Source of the DNA: Artemisia argyi
Taxonomy: Eukaryota; Streptophyta; Magnoliopsida; Asterales; Asteraceae
Direction: 5' to 3'
DNA: 64,000 nt
NCBI GenBank assembly: GCA_030686995.1
Contig: CM060709.1
Location: 127,874,373 to 127,938,372, forward strand
In this document: positions 32,869-44,303 of the stretch, one piece after another
How positions within the stretch are numbered: position 1 is the first letter of the stretch
Layout of the letters: each line of letters opens with the position of its first letter
The notes under the pieces: generated by a model
The model's database searches: none
Seen by the model: the letters and a program-made list of their open reading frames with translations, nothing else
Told to the model about the DNA's origin: nothing
Position numbers and translations under genes: made by a program

Positions 32869-34895
32869 GGGCGGGCTAATTACCTAAATGGACCATATAA
32901 CTACTAGTTTTACCAATGTGGACTTTTTTCTTGGCTTTTACAAAAATGAACTAAATGTGTCCTTATCATCTTCTCATTATCACCATTTACATACTACTGT
33001 AAAATCCTAAAAATCCAACAATCTAAAATAACCATTTTGCCCCTCTAATTTTTGAATTTTAAGAACATACATAACCATATAAATGAAATGTTCTAACCTA
33101 AGTTAATATTTAAAATAAATGCCTAAGTTACCTAATTACCTAAACTAAATAAAAACTATACATTATAAAATATGTTACTAAATTAAAAGTTTCCTAATCT
33201 ATGTTATATATAAAAAAAAAAACAAAAAAAACAAAAACGACACATTATGTGTCTTGTATACAAAATTTCGGTGTTTACACATGATTATCTTGATTGATTT
33301 GCCTAAACCGATTCCTATATCCCTCCCAAATTACAAAACACATTTTCCCTTTATTCCTCCATAATATACAGATTTTTTTTCCCACACAAATCACACCCAT
33401 ATCTCTCCTATACTATCTCAAAATATACGGCTAAACAAGAACAAGAAGGAAAAAGGAGGCAAGAAGAACTTGGTTGTGATTCGGTTTTATGCTTGGTTTT
33501 TGGTTCGATTCTTGGTCATTATAATCATCCTCATTCGGTATGTTTTCTTGTAGTTCCGAATCATTATTTTGATCCACACATATACATGATAATAATAAGT
33601 TTTGATCAAAAGATAATGAAAGAATTAACACGTGATATCATAATGAATAACCATGAAATAGTTATGAATCGTATGAATGTTTTTGTTATTGATCTTGTTG
33701 GATTCATATGAGAATTAGTTTGATGTGTTTTTTATGTTTATTTTTTGAATATATGATGTGCTATGATCATCTAATTAAATGGATTAAAGAAAATTGGCAT
33801 AATTAGGGTTTAGATGATTGAATTAATTTGGACAGCTTTGTAGGTTGAAATTGTTTGGTTCCCAAAACGAGTTTGGTAGAGGTTTAATTCGTAATTTTTG
33901 TTTGTTTACTCAGTTTAGGGTCCTAGTTAAGTTTTCCAGTTGGTTTGGAAGGATTTGGTTGTGCATTGGTCGAATTTCTGAATTTATTGTGATTGAATGT
34001 CAAAACTGTGTTTTGGATGTCTGGAAATCAGTAGGAGTTTTTGATTTTTAGTTTTCAAACCATAAGGAGTTAGAAGGTATCCTTTTACAGGGTTTAAATA
34101 TAGGTTATGTGTGACTTCCTGGAATTTTTGTGGATTTTTCTGAAGTGTCGAAATGGGTTTGTTAAAGGCAAACTTTATGTGTCTTTCTGCAGTGAATTTT
34201 CTAGGTAGGTTTGGGAAAACGATTTTTGAAAAGGTACTTTTCTTTTGAAATAAAATCTGCAAAAATTTGAGTAACTACTTAGCATATGTGGGAACCTCAA
34301 GAAAAATTGGGAGAGTCTCTGGAGTTCATTTGATGTGTCTTAAAATTCATGAGAAACTGACCCAGATTGTAAAATAAACCTAAAATAAGTTATGAGTATA
34401 ACTATAAATATAAATCATTAAAAACCATTTGTAACTTATGAAATAAACATATAAGTATTAAGTGATCCCTATTTCGTGTAGTTCATTTGAAGAGGCGCGA
34501 CGTTGTTCCTTGTGTTCATGCATTTGTTTGCTTCCTATTCTTACGTTATGATATGGTTTCGTTGGTAGTTTAAGGTACAGATATTCTATCCCTTTTCAGT
34601 AAGGGTTTCTCATGAGTTTTGATCCTTGACCTTGCTATGATTCCATTTTGATATGATTCGTGATATGATCTCAGTAAGGGTTTCTCATGACTTTTGATCC
34701 TTTACCTTGCTATGATTCCATTTTGATATGATTCGTGATATGATCTCTTTGATATGATCTTCTGGACCATTGCTATGCTCCCTTTTACTTTGATTCGTTG
34801 AAATGATTCTATGATTTGATATCTGTCGGTTATTCATTTGCTATGATATGATTCAGTTCAGTTGATATGTTCTGTTGGATATGATATGTTGATAT
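32869..34895. other. Probable old retroelement DNA, left flank of the solo LTR
   Basis: No supported gene. A leader-like C/T- then A/G-rich stretch (33340-33470) and long T/G-rich text recall a Ty3/gypsy LTR. The same DNA would continue at 41788 on the other side of the solo LTR. I cannot set its boundaries. Confidence 0.35.
34598..34747. repeat. Two copies of a 75-bp direct repeat
   Basis: The unit starts AGTAAGGGTTTCTCATGA at 34598 and again at 34673, with about two differences; GATATGATTCGTGATATGATC closes each unit. Confidence 0.85.
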
Positions 34896-35679
34896 GATAT
34901 TGTAGAACCGTAGAGGGGGGGGGGTGAATAAGGTTTCCTCAGTTTTTTAGATGTTTAAAAACTTTAAGCCAAAAAGAAAACCAAGTGGTTGTACAAACAA
35001 TCCAACAACCACTACTACAACCAAAGTATATAAAGTAAGTAAAGAACACAACGATATATACTGGTTCGGGATGGGGGGTTTATAACATCCGTACGTCCAG
35101 TTGCGAATCCGCGACTCCGATACTATTCACTAGTATAATCCTTTCGGTGGACTACAAACCATTACAATTCACTCCACCGATATTCACCAATATCGATGCT
35201 CACAAAGAAGGAGTTACTCACCAACGGTATTCTGCCCTCGGAAACCACCCAAAAGAATCTCACGATTTGACTTTACCTAAGGATCACAAAGATCTCTACC
35301 AAGACTTCCACCCAGAAGTATCAAACCCCAACTAGATCCCCAATGATCTAGGCTTGGTCACCAAGACACAAGACTTCCCTTACAAACAATTGAATGAATG
35401 AATATATGTTTGTTCAACCAAGTCCTAACCTAACCTAGAGACTCGATTGTAATAGAAAGGGTATAAGAAAGAAGACCCTCGACACAATCACAAGAGTGGA
35501 TTAGGTTCTTGTGATTCTTCCCTTGCAAATAGATGTCTTCTTTCAAAGATGTTAGTGTGATAAACAAGAACACAAGATTAGAGATAGAGAGATTGAGAGA
35601 TTTAAGAGTGTTTAGAGAGAAAGAATCTAGAGAGAAAGAATAATGGCAAGAGGTAAGGAATACAAGAGGCAAGGCATGG

Positions 35680-35775
35680 TATTTATAGGCCAAGAACCCA
35701 AACTTGGGAAATTTTACCGATGCAGGCGCGTCACCCGCGCGTCAGCGCGCCAGGCTTCTGTAAACTTTCCCAAGT
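35680..35775 (-). promoter_or_regulatory. Solo-LTR promoter: TATA box with upstream GC-rich dyad
   Basis: The minus-strand TATAAATA (35680-35687) is preceded by a dyad with arms ACTTGGGAAATTTTAC (35702-35717) and GTAAACTTTCCCAAGT (35760-35775), 15 of 16 bases complementary. Between them is a GC-rich core of CGCG words (35723-35752). Confidence 0.6.
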
Positions 35776-36070
35776 GTTGGGTGTTTGGATCTTATAAATA
35801 CCTATCCTTGCTAAACCCCCGATTGTACTTCACACTAAACCTTAACATTAATCATTCTAAGGTTTGCCAACTCAAATAGCCAATTTGGAAAATGTTTTGT
35901 GAAGTGTTTAAAGAGAAACCAAATTACCAAGGGTTTAAAGTGTAGATAAGGTAATTTGGAAGGGGTAGAAGTGTATCTCCTCACATGGCATAGAAAAGAG
36001 AGAAAGAATATGCCAAGTAATATTCCAATGCTTGGGGGGGAAGAATGTGATGGAGGGTTGAGATGAAATG

Positions 36071-36720
36071 GTTTGAATTGGATGGCTAGGATCAAAGGGA
36101 GCCTCCCTTGGTTTTCAAATAATTTTGCATGTGGGGAATATGGATGGATGAGATGATCTCATTTGAATTGGATGGCTAGAATCAAAGGGAGCCTCCCTTG
36201 GTTTTCAAATAATTTTGCATGTGGGGAATATGGATGGATGAGATGATCTCATTTGAAATGGATGGCTAGGATCACACTTGTCTAGGTTAGGGTTAAGAAA
36301 GGATATTCCAAGGAATATGCTTTGCTTGGGGGGAAAGGAGAAATGAAGGGTTGAGATGGTTTCATTTGAAATAGATGGATGAGATCAAAGGGAGCCTCCT
36401 TTGCTTGGGGGGAAGGTTGGATCAATGGTTGGGATTGTTTTGGTTTGAATTCAATGGCTAAGATCAATCACATGTGATGGTATAGGGAAGAGGAATTGGA
36501 TGGATGATTGAGATGTGTTTGATTTGAATTCAATGGTTAGGATCAAGACCATGTGATGATATAGAGATGAGAGGTTGGATGGATGGTTGAGATGTGTTGT
36601 GATTTGAATTCAATGGCTAGGATGAGATGAGCCATATTAGGGTTTCAAGGAATTCCCCATGTGTTGAAAATCAAGGGTTGAGATGTGTTTTAAGGGATTG
36701 GATGGTTGAGATGTAGTGTG
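36071..36720. repeat. 90-bp tandem repeat inside the solo LTR
   Basis: Units starting TTTGAATTGGATGGCTAG at 36072 and 36162 are almost identical. A third begins at 36252, and degenerate units continue to about 36700. Confidence 0.8.
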
Positions 36721-37075
36721 TAAGGGAATATGTAAGGGTGTAAGAGATTGTGTAAGAGATTGTGTAAGAGAATATTTGATTTGGATATGATTGGTTTTGT
36801 CTTATGTATAAATGAGATTAAGAGAGGATTAAGACATAATCTAATTGTCATTAAGAAGAAAATATTTAGACAATTAAGATTATAAGTTGAGAAAATCATA
36901 GGTTACTTATAAGTTCAAGTAACACAATGTCGAGAATCCATAGTTTCATATCTCGTGACTTTCCACGACTCGACGTTCTCAACTAATACCTTGGTTCAAA
37001 CAAGTTAAGTGCTTTGCCTTGATGTAAAGCATAACCCAAGTGGGAAAGGATGCGTTTACGCAAAGTGACCTTTGA

Positions 37076-40000
37076 CTTAGTGATGAGTGCTCAAACACTC
37101 ATCATTTTTGGTCTAATCTAAACTGCAAAACATACAAAAACACTCAGAAATGCATCAAAATACCAAAAATATTTCAAAATTGTGTTTTATATGTTTTAGA
37201 TGCAAAACGAGCAAAAACAGATGAAAAACGTATAAAGTTTGCAAAATTGGCAGTTTTAGTCCCCCAACTTTCATAAAATTACAAAATTAGTCCCTGGTCA
37301 TTTAAAAAATGGAAAATTATCACCAAAGGTCATTTTGAAATCATAAAATGTCATATTTAGTCCTTTGGTGAAAAATTGGAAAGTTTTGGAAATTTACGAA
37401 ATTAGTCCCTGGAGTTTCAAACTTTGGCAGATTTGGTCCCTGGTGGGATAATTTTGAAAGAAAAATCATTTTGGGTCCTTGGGAAGTTACAAAAGTCATT
37501 TTCAGTCCTTGGTGTGAAGTTTGAGGAAATTACAAGTTTGGTCCCTCATGTTTAGAAAATTACATAAATGGTCCCCGGGAATTTGAAAAATGGAAAATGA
37601 TCATTTATGGCATCTTGGGTCCTTGTATTATAAAAGATTGGCAAAAGTGGTCCTTGTGAGTGCTTGAGAAGTTTTACATTTTCAGCCCTTGTACTTTCAC
37701 TTAATTACATGAATGGTCCTTGTTATTTTGTAACTTAAATAAACCTAAAACAACCAAATCCAAAAACAATAGTCCACTCCAGCCCACTATAACTTTGGCC
37801 CATTCCCTAACACAGCCCACCCAACCCCACCGTTTTAATAAATAAAAAAATAAAAAAACACGGTCAACTTTGTTTGACCCTCCATCCCCAACACACCCCC
37901 GTGACCTAGCCTGCAACCCTACACCAACATCCCATCATCACACCTTCCCCAACACTCCACACCCTATTACTACTTTCCACCATATACCAACAAAACTTGC
38001 AACCCTGCCAAAAAGCTATCTGCCAAATGGATATGAAACCCCTCTTTCCCGCCAAAAGCATAATCAAGGGTCTGGATTATTTCAGCTCATCCAAGGATGG
38101 AGATTTCTGGTGGGATTGCTCAAGTGGGTCTCAAAAACCCTAGAGGGGCATTATAAAAGGAAAGGAGAGAAGCAGTTGAAGGAGAGTAGTTTTTAGGTTA
38201 AAGTAGATTTATTGTAATGTAGTTTTACTTAATCCTTATCTTTTTCAGTTTTAATTTCATTAATGTACTCTTTACCTTGAAATCAATGCAATTAAAGTTT
38301 TTATAAAATTTCTCAAACTGCTTATTTATTTTTCTGCTTGTTACTATTGCTTATTTGTTCTTAATCTTGTTTTCCTTTGCTTAGTTTACCATTAGTAGGC
38401 TGTGAATGCTTATGTGGTGATTAGGAATTGTTGGTTTAAGATTTTCAGTAAGTGAGTCCATAATAGCCTTCAAATGCTTATCTTATTGCTTATTTAATTT
38501 TCTTATCACCTATTCTTATTTGTGCTTTAATCTGTTTCTTGTGGCTTATTCAACCAATTACATCCCATGTATGCTTGTGTTGAGGTTTAGGAGTTGATAG
38601 CTTAAGTTATTGATGAAATCTGTCACTACTTCCCTACAAATTGCTTAACTGAACTCAGTTTATATTTACTGCTCATTCTAGGTTTACAATTGCTTATTAG
38701 GGTCTGAGTAACCTAGTGAAGTTGATTTGATCAGAACTTAGCCTATAGATCTGTCACTTGCTTTAAAAATCTCAACAGTCACCAACTTAAGTGGTGTTTG
38801 GCACAAGGGTGTTTTAAGACCAAGGAATTGTTTTTACCATTTTTCTTAATTCAATCATACTTATTTAAGTGTTTTCAGTAGTTTTAGATTTAAAGTTTGT
38901 ACGTTCATTCAGTTTTAAAGATTCTAAGTATAATTTCCAATTTTTTTTCATTATGTCACTGTTCCAAATAGCCGATAGGATTGAATCTGTTTGAGGCCCC
39001 AAGTGTTGTTCTTTTTGCTTCATTTCTGTTTTCCTTTGGATAGTATATGCTCTCACATCTGTAGTTGACCTTTACAAGTCAAAAATCCCACTTTTCACCC
39101 ATTTGATCCATTTCTGTTTCAGCAGGCATGTCCCAAACCTAGTCACTCCACTATTTTTAATTCACTCATCATTAAGAGTTTTGCCCTGAAATTCAGTTTA
39201 CAACTCATGTTCCAGCTTATCTTTAAGTACTTATTTTTACTTTATTTTTGTAATTTTTTTTTACAAGCTTTTGATAGCCTCTAAATCACCCCATCAGGGC
39301 TGTTTTGGTGATTGGGTCAGTCTAAGCTTATTTGGTTTTTGTGGTTTAGTTGTTGTTTAAGTGTAGTTAACATGTCCATGCTTGTCCATTTAAGGTATAT
39401 GCTAGGTAGTTAATTCAGAATAGCTTATTAGGTTGAGAGTATAAGCTTATTTGAGCTTATTGAGCTCACATCAGTTAGGTCTCCCAACTCACCTTGTTCA
39501 TCTCCAAGTTTAGATAGGTTAGATCTAGAGTTAAGTCCCAATTTTAGTTTTACGAACTTTTAGTAGCACTAGGTTCATGATTCTGAGTTAATGATGCATT
39601 TCCACGCTCTTTGGTAGCTTAAATTCAAGCTTGCAAATCTAAGTCCAAGTGCAAGCCTGCCTATCAGACCCATACACTTAACTGTTTGGAGCACCCCATT
39701 TCAGTCTTAAGTCCCTAGTTCATAAGCTTCTAAATTGTTCTACACTGGACCAATCTCTGAGCTTTTAGGATTTGTAGAAAGTTTAGGGAGCAGGCTTGTG
39801 GGTTCCAAGATTATTTTAAGCTTGGGAGCTTATTTGATAAGCTTGTTCTTGGCCTGCATAACCACCCATAGGCTGCTGCTAGTTTAGACTCAATCTTTCT
39901 TGTTTTGCTTTTGAGCTTATTGTTTATCATAGCATGTTTACTTCTATTGCAACTGCTCACTTTAGGTTTGGTAGCTTATCAGGGGAAGAAATCAACTTAT

Positions 40001-41300
40001 CATGATCTTGTTTAAGCTTATTTGCTAAGTTTCTTACCCCCAACTTCCCAAGCTCTTAAAGAGCTTATTTGTGGGCTCCTCCTCATGAGTCCTGGCTTAT
40101 TGAAAAGCCCCCACCTCAGCTCTCCATAGCAGGTCTCATTTTTTATCCTTGATCACTCAGGTGGGCCCCACAGAGGTCCAAAAACACCCTCTCAGGCCTG
40201 TTTGGCTTATGGTTTGTGAGTTTGCTTATTTGCTAAGTTTAGCTTATTCTGAGCATCTCTTGGGTTGTGATTAGTTGTTTCAAACTTATATAAGTTATTT
40301 GTAGTGTGATTTAGCTTTTGATAATTATTTGCATTATTTGCTTATTTTTAAGTGCTTATTTGCAATTGCTTTTTGCCCCATTCTGCTTATTGTGATTGCT
40401 TTTTCAGTAGATTTTATTTTTCATAAGTTCCTAATTATATTTTAGAATTTTCCTAAAAATTTCAGATTTTTCTTTGCCTTTTTAGTATTTTTAATAAATC
40501 AAAAGTAGTTTTAGTAATTAATAAATAGTTATTAATTAATAATAAATAGATAAATAGTAGGAAAAATATATTTTTAGTTTTAAAATTACTTTTATATTAT
40601 TTTAGAATTTTTAGAATTAAATTTTCATTTTTCTAGCTTAATTTCATAATTAGTGTAATTTAAATATTATTAATTAGTAATTAAACCGTAATTAATTAAT
40701 AGTAATTAATTAATTAGTGTAAAAATTAATTCTTTTTTCTAAAATTTTCTTTTATCATTAGGATCGTAAAAATATATTTTTCATGTTCGTAGGGTTAGCG
40801 TAGTTCAATTTTCACTTTTTATTTCGCGCACTCGCGTTTATTTTAATTTTAACTCGCGTTTTATTTAAATAACGTTTACGTTTTTAAATTTAGGTTACGT
40901 TATTAAAAGTAGTTTGTTAAACCAAGAAAAACCAAAAACATAAATAAAGTGATAGCTTCTATTTAAGCCGTTTGGCTTATTTTTTCTGCTTACGTATAAG
41001 CAAATTCTGATTTTAAGTTTTTAGATTGCGTTTTAAGTTAACTAGGTTTCACATTATTGTTAATATAGGTTGCTCAAATCGTTCTCATTCATATTTTTAG
41101 TGTAATCATTCTAATCACTCAAACCCTATTCCTGTCCAAATTCACCCGATCACAAACCCGTTTGTTAACCATCCACACCTCGTCGGGACATAACGACCCG
41201 GGGAAACACTATACTTCCACGGAGATTGATTCTAAGCTGTTTGACTTTGTTGACCATTCACCTGGTCAATTTAGTTGACCATTTGGAGCCAATCACTTAG
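37076..41300 (+). mobile_element. 4.2 kb solo LTR (Tat/Athila-like) nested in the SIRE-like LTR
   Basis: 4215 bp from TGATGAGTG (37081) to GAGCCAATCA (41295), flanked by CTTAG on both sides. It carries its own TATAAAAG at 38152, about 1.07 kb from the start, then R/U5-like sequence. There are no gag or pol frames and no internal primer-binding site, so a long solo LTR fits best; a gene-less LARD is the alternative. The first 24 bp form a perfect hairpin. A degenerate 'tagtccctgg' unit of about 50 bp repeats from 37250 to 37720, and GCTTATT words recur through 38300-40400. Confidence 0.75.
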
Positions 41301-41625
41301 TTTGACCAATAAGGGAGTAAACCCGTTACGTAATTAGAGAAGACGTAAGCACGGGATATGAGTATATGAATGCTTCAACACAATGTCACGTGAAATATAT
41401 AAGCTCCCTAAGTTTAGAAAAGCCTTGGCTAGAGGCGGTAGTTAGAAAACATGAGTTGGCGTTTTCCCGTAAATGGGTGTTCTAAAAATAGGATATCTCA
41501 AATCTCAAAACTCGTTTCGAGTGTTCTCAATTAAGCACATAACATATTCATACCTGTTTTGAAAGATCCACATTTGTCGGGTAAGGGGAAAGTCGACTTT
41601 CAAAATTTGCCCGGAACCATACAGA

Positions 41626-41673
41626 CTCCTGGCGCGTCACCCGCGCGTTGACGCGCGGGCAGCGCGCCAGGAG
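41626..41673. promoter_or_regulatory. Perfect nested GC-rich palindrome in the SIRE-like solo LTR
   Basis: Arms CTCCTGGCGCG (41626-41636) and CGCGCCAGGAG (41663-41673) pair perfectly, and the inner arms CCCGCGCG and CGCGCGGG pair perfectly around TTGA. The core resembles the promoter-proximal block at 35723-35752 of the same LTR. Confidence 0.8.
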
Positions 41674-41873
41674 CAGACATTGGCTCCGGCGATATTGAGC
41701 TAACGTTTGTTATTTTATGTGTTTCGATGGTTTGTTTGTCATCATTAAAACATAAAGAGATCTTGATCATGTTGCCTCAACAGATATGATATGCTTTGTT
41801 TTGTTCTTATGCCCGAGCTTTATTTCTAGTTATGGAGGTACCATGGCCGTGTCATTGAAGCACCAATGACATG

Positions 41874-42254
41874 TGTTAGGAATATAAATATTCATCTGAA
41901 AGACTCGGTCACCCCGAGTATCATTTAGCATTAGTTAGCTCGTAGTCGTAATCATTTAGTTTTAGTTATAGTTTAGTTTACGTAACATCGTGGAGTCGAG
42001 TCGGGTCTTTACCCACTGTCAGCCCGCTCCACAACCCGTTTTATGGGGCGTTAGTATGTAACTATAAATACCCTCTCCCACCAAGGGAGAAGGTTAGACC
42101 TTTCACTCTAATCTAATATTCATTTTGTTTCTCTCTCTAGAAAAGGCTCCCAACTCTCTACTCTTTCTCTCTCTCTAACTTCTCACTAGTTTTCTTCACA
42201 TTCGATCCATTAATCACCAAAACCATACGTGTTTATAATTATGAGTATTCTACA
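41874..42254 (+). repeat. 5' LTR of the interrupted copia element
   Basis: Starts TGTTAGGAATATAAATATTC, ends GAGTATTCTACA, with TATAAATA at 42063-42070 and a C/T-rich leader after it. The right end abuts TTGGTATCAAGAGCC (42256-42270), which resembles the initiator-tRNA primer-binding site apart from one inserted base. Confidence 0.75.
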
Positions 42255-42255
42255 A

Positions 42256-42270
42256 TTGGTATCAAGAGCC
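42256..42270 (+). promoter_or_regulatory. Primer-binding site (initiator tRNA-Met type)
   Basis: TTGGTATCAAGAGCC, one base after the LTR end. Plant copia elements normally show TGGTATCAGAGC here; the extra A suggests decay or a variant site. Confidence 0.75.
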
Positions 42271-42489
42271 ATGGTTTCATCCTAGGATTGTTGGTGCTCG
42301 AATTCGTGGCTTGGTTTTGTGTTTTTCGTTGTGGTTCGAATGGTTTTCAAGAAAACTCACTTGTTTGATCTTATTTAGTGGTTTGTGGCGTGTTATTGAT
42401 GTACTTTCATGATTAGAAGTGTCTTAGGTACTTAGTTTAGCTCTTGGATAAGTTGTTTCATCAGTTTGTTGGATGTTTGAGGTAATTCG

Positions 42490-42930
42490 AGTTGGTTTCT
42501 TCCTAGCGAGTTGGTGTTTTTCTTCCTAGTGAGTTGGTAAGCTTTGGTAGCGAGTTGTTGATTCTCTGGCTAGCGTGTTGTCTTTTACTACTTTGGGTAA
42601 AACGGACAAATCGCTAAGACAACGACACTTTTGTCTCATTATTCTAGCGAGTTGATCAGATTCCAGCGAGTTGATCAGATTCTAGCGAGTTGATTATTCC
42701 AGCGAGTTGATCAGATTCCAACGAGTTGATCAGATTCTAGCGAGTTGTTCAGATTCCAGCGAGTTGTGCATATTCGAGCGAGTTGATAATTATAACGATT
42801 TGGTTTGTTTAGAGAGTTGGTAATTCCAGAGATTTTGTATTCTTAGCGAGTTAGAACTCCAGCGAATTGGTCACTTCAGTGAGTTACTACTCTAGCGAGT
42901 TGCTATTTGCTATTCTAGCGAGTTGTCATT
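42490..42930 (+). repeat. Leader minisatellite with AGCGAGTTG core
   Basis: About twenty copies of (C/T)TAGCGAGTTG or its one-base variants. They are tightest at 42650-42780, where a 22-24 bp unit AGCGAGTTGATCAGATTC repeats. It lies between the primer-binding site and the gag start. Confidence 0.85.
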
Positions 42931-43223
42931 TTTTTGAAATTCAGCCAGTTAAGGTTCAGAGACTTGGGATTTTTGTAGTGAGTTGCTTATATAATCAATG
43001 TGTTGAGGAGTCTTAGTGATTTGGTAAAGTGTCAATCTTGTGACTTGTTATTTGTTGCGACTTAAGTGGTTACGACTTATTCGACTGTAACTTGACGTTG
43101 TGAGATAACACTTACGACTTGACTTATTACACGTTGATCGGTTATAACTTGACTTGTTGCGACCAAACACGAATTACATTTTGACCAAAACCTTGTACTA
43201 AGACTTAATCGTTAACCATCTTC

Positions 43224-44303
43224 ATGGCAAATTTGTCTGCTGCTGCATCCTCATCACAACATTCTGGCACTCCCATCACATCTGCCATCTCTGAGGTACC
43301 AAATTCCCATCGACTGAATAACACTGCCGATCTACAGAAGGTTTATGACACGGTACAACTCACGGATGTTGACAACACAGATATCATTGATATGGGGAAT
43401 AGCAATGTTATCCCATATGAAAGGTATGTGAATGACAATAGCCTAGCAGTTGTACTGAGTGGTGCACCTTCTGTTGATATAAGTAATTATGAGTTGCATA
43501 AGCACACTGTGTATAACCCTGATGACTCCTTGACCACTAGATTTAACATCCTTAAGGATCAGGTGACCATATATGAACAACGTGCAAAGTTTGAGCTAAC
43601 CGAACGAGAGCAGAAAATGGATTGGTAGATGCGTGCATATGTATCAAAACGTAACAAAAAGGAAGAAACATTAAAAGGGGAGTTATATTCTTTGAGAAAA
43701 CAACTTGAACAGTCTGTTAAACAAAGACAGGAAAGTCAAGAAAGGGAAAAAACGCTAAAACAAGATTTCAAAGAAAAAGAAACAAAACTTTTAAATGATT
43801 TTTCCAGACTTAAAACGTTAAAGAACAAACTTGAAAACAAGTTGTACGCACAAGGCCAAACCATTCAAACTGCTCAAATGATGCATAAGCACAAAAAATT
43901 GTGTGATGAAAATAGTGAAAAGGACATAGATAAACCTAAGACCAATTTCCTTAGAAGCGGTATAGGTGCTCAGCCTGCATTATATGATGCAAACATTATG
44001 ATTGAGCCTAATCATGCCCCTCCTGATGTGAGATCCGATGATGAGACCAATGAGATAGAAGATAGAACTAGAGAAAAACTAGCTGAGAAATTGAAGGATC
44101 CCAGTGCATTGCTAATAATATCTTGTTTCAATATGACTACACTGATGATAATCATTTAGCTATCTTTGTACCTCAAAAGAAGTTCACCCCAGAGCAAATA
44201 TTCTGGAATTTTGACTTAGAAAAAATGAAAGCTGAAAGACTTGAGGGCAACACTCGTATAGTTTTTAAGATAGCTGATCCCACGTTATATCCTCAACAAA
44301 CAC
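43224..44303 (+). pseudogene. Copia gag region, 5' part (decayed)
   Basis: From ATG 43224 the frame reads a Ser/Ala-rich start, then YERYVNDNSLAVV and a Glu/Lys-rich coiled coil (to about 44060), then FTPEQIFWNFDLEKMKAE. The order and wording match gag-like sequences I know from daisy-family copia elements; this is a memory-based recognition, not a search. It is broken by TAG at 43626-43628 and by a frame change near 44110. It is cut at 44303 by the inverted solo LTR and resumes at 48175. Confidence 0.7.

Larger units (their letters stand above)
34896..41787 (-). mobile_element. SIRE-like copia solo LTR, split by a later insertion
   Basis: TGTAGAACCGTAGAGGGG at 34901 and CCTCAACA ending at 41782 are flanked by direct GATAT repeats (34896-34900, 41783-41787). 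Without the inserted 37081-41300 segment the LTR is about 2.66 kb. Its ends match those of the LTRs at 49524 onward (TGTAGAA...CAACA). No primer-binding site or polypurine tract follows either end, so it is a solo LTR left by LTR-LTR recombination. A TATAAATA box lies on the minus strand (35680-35687). Confidence 0.8.

Noticed and set aside
37870..38196. 108-residue frame inside the 4.2 kb LTR
   Set aside because: It spans the LTR TATA box and has low-complexity Pro/Thr/His composition; no homologous frame seen in the 44304-48174 copy.
37081..41295. Calling this a complete LARD with two LTRs
   Set aside because: No internal direct LTR pair, primer-binding site or polypurine tract was seen; a solo LTR is simpler.
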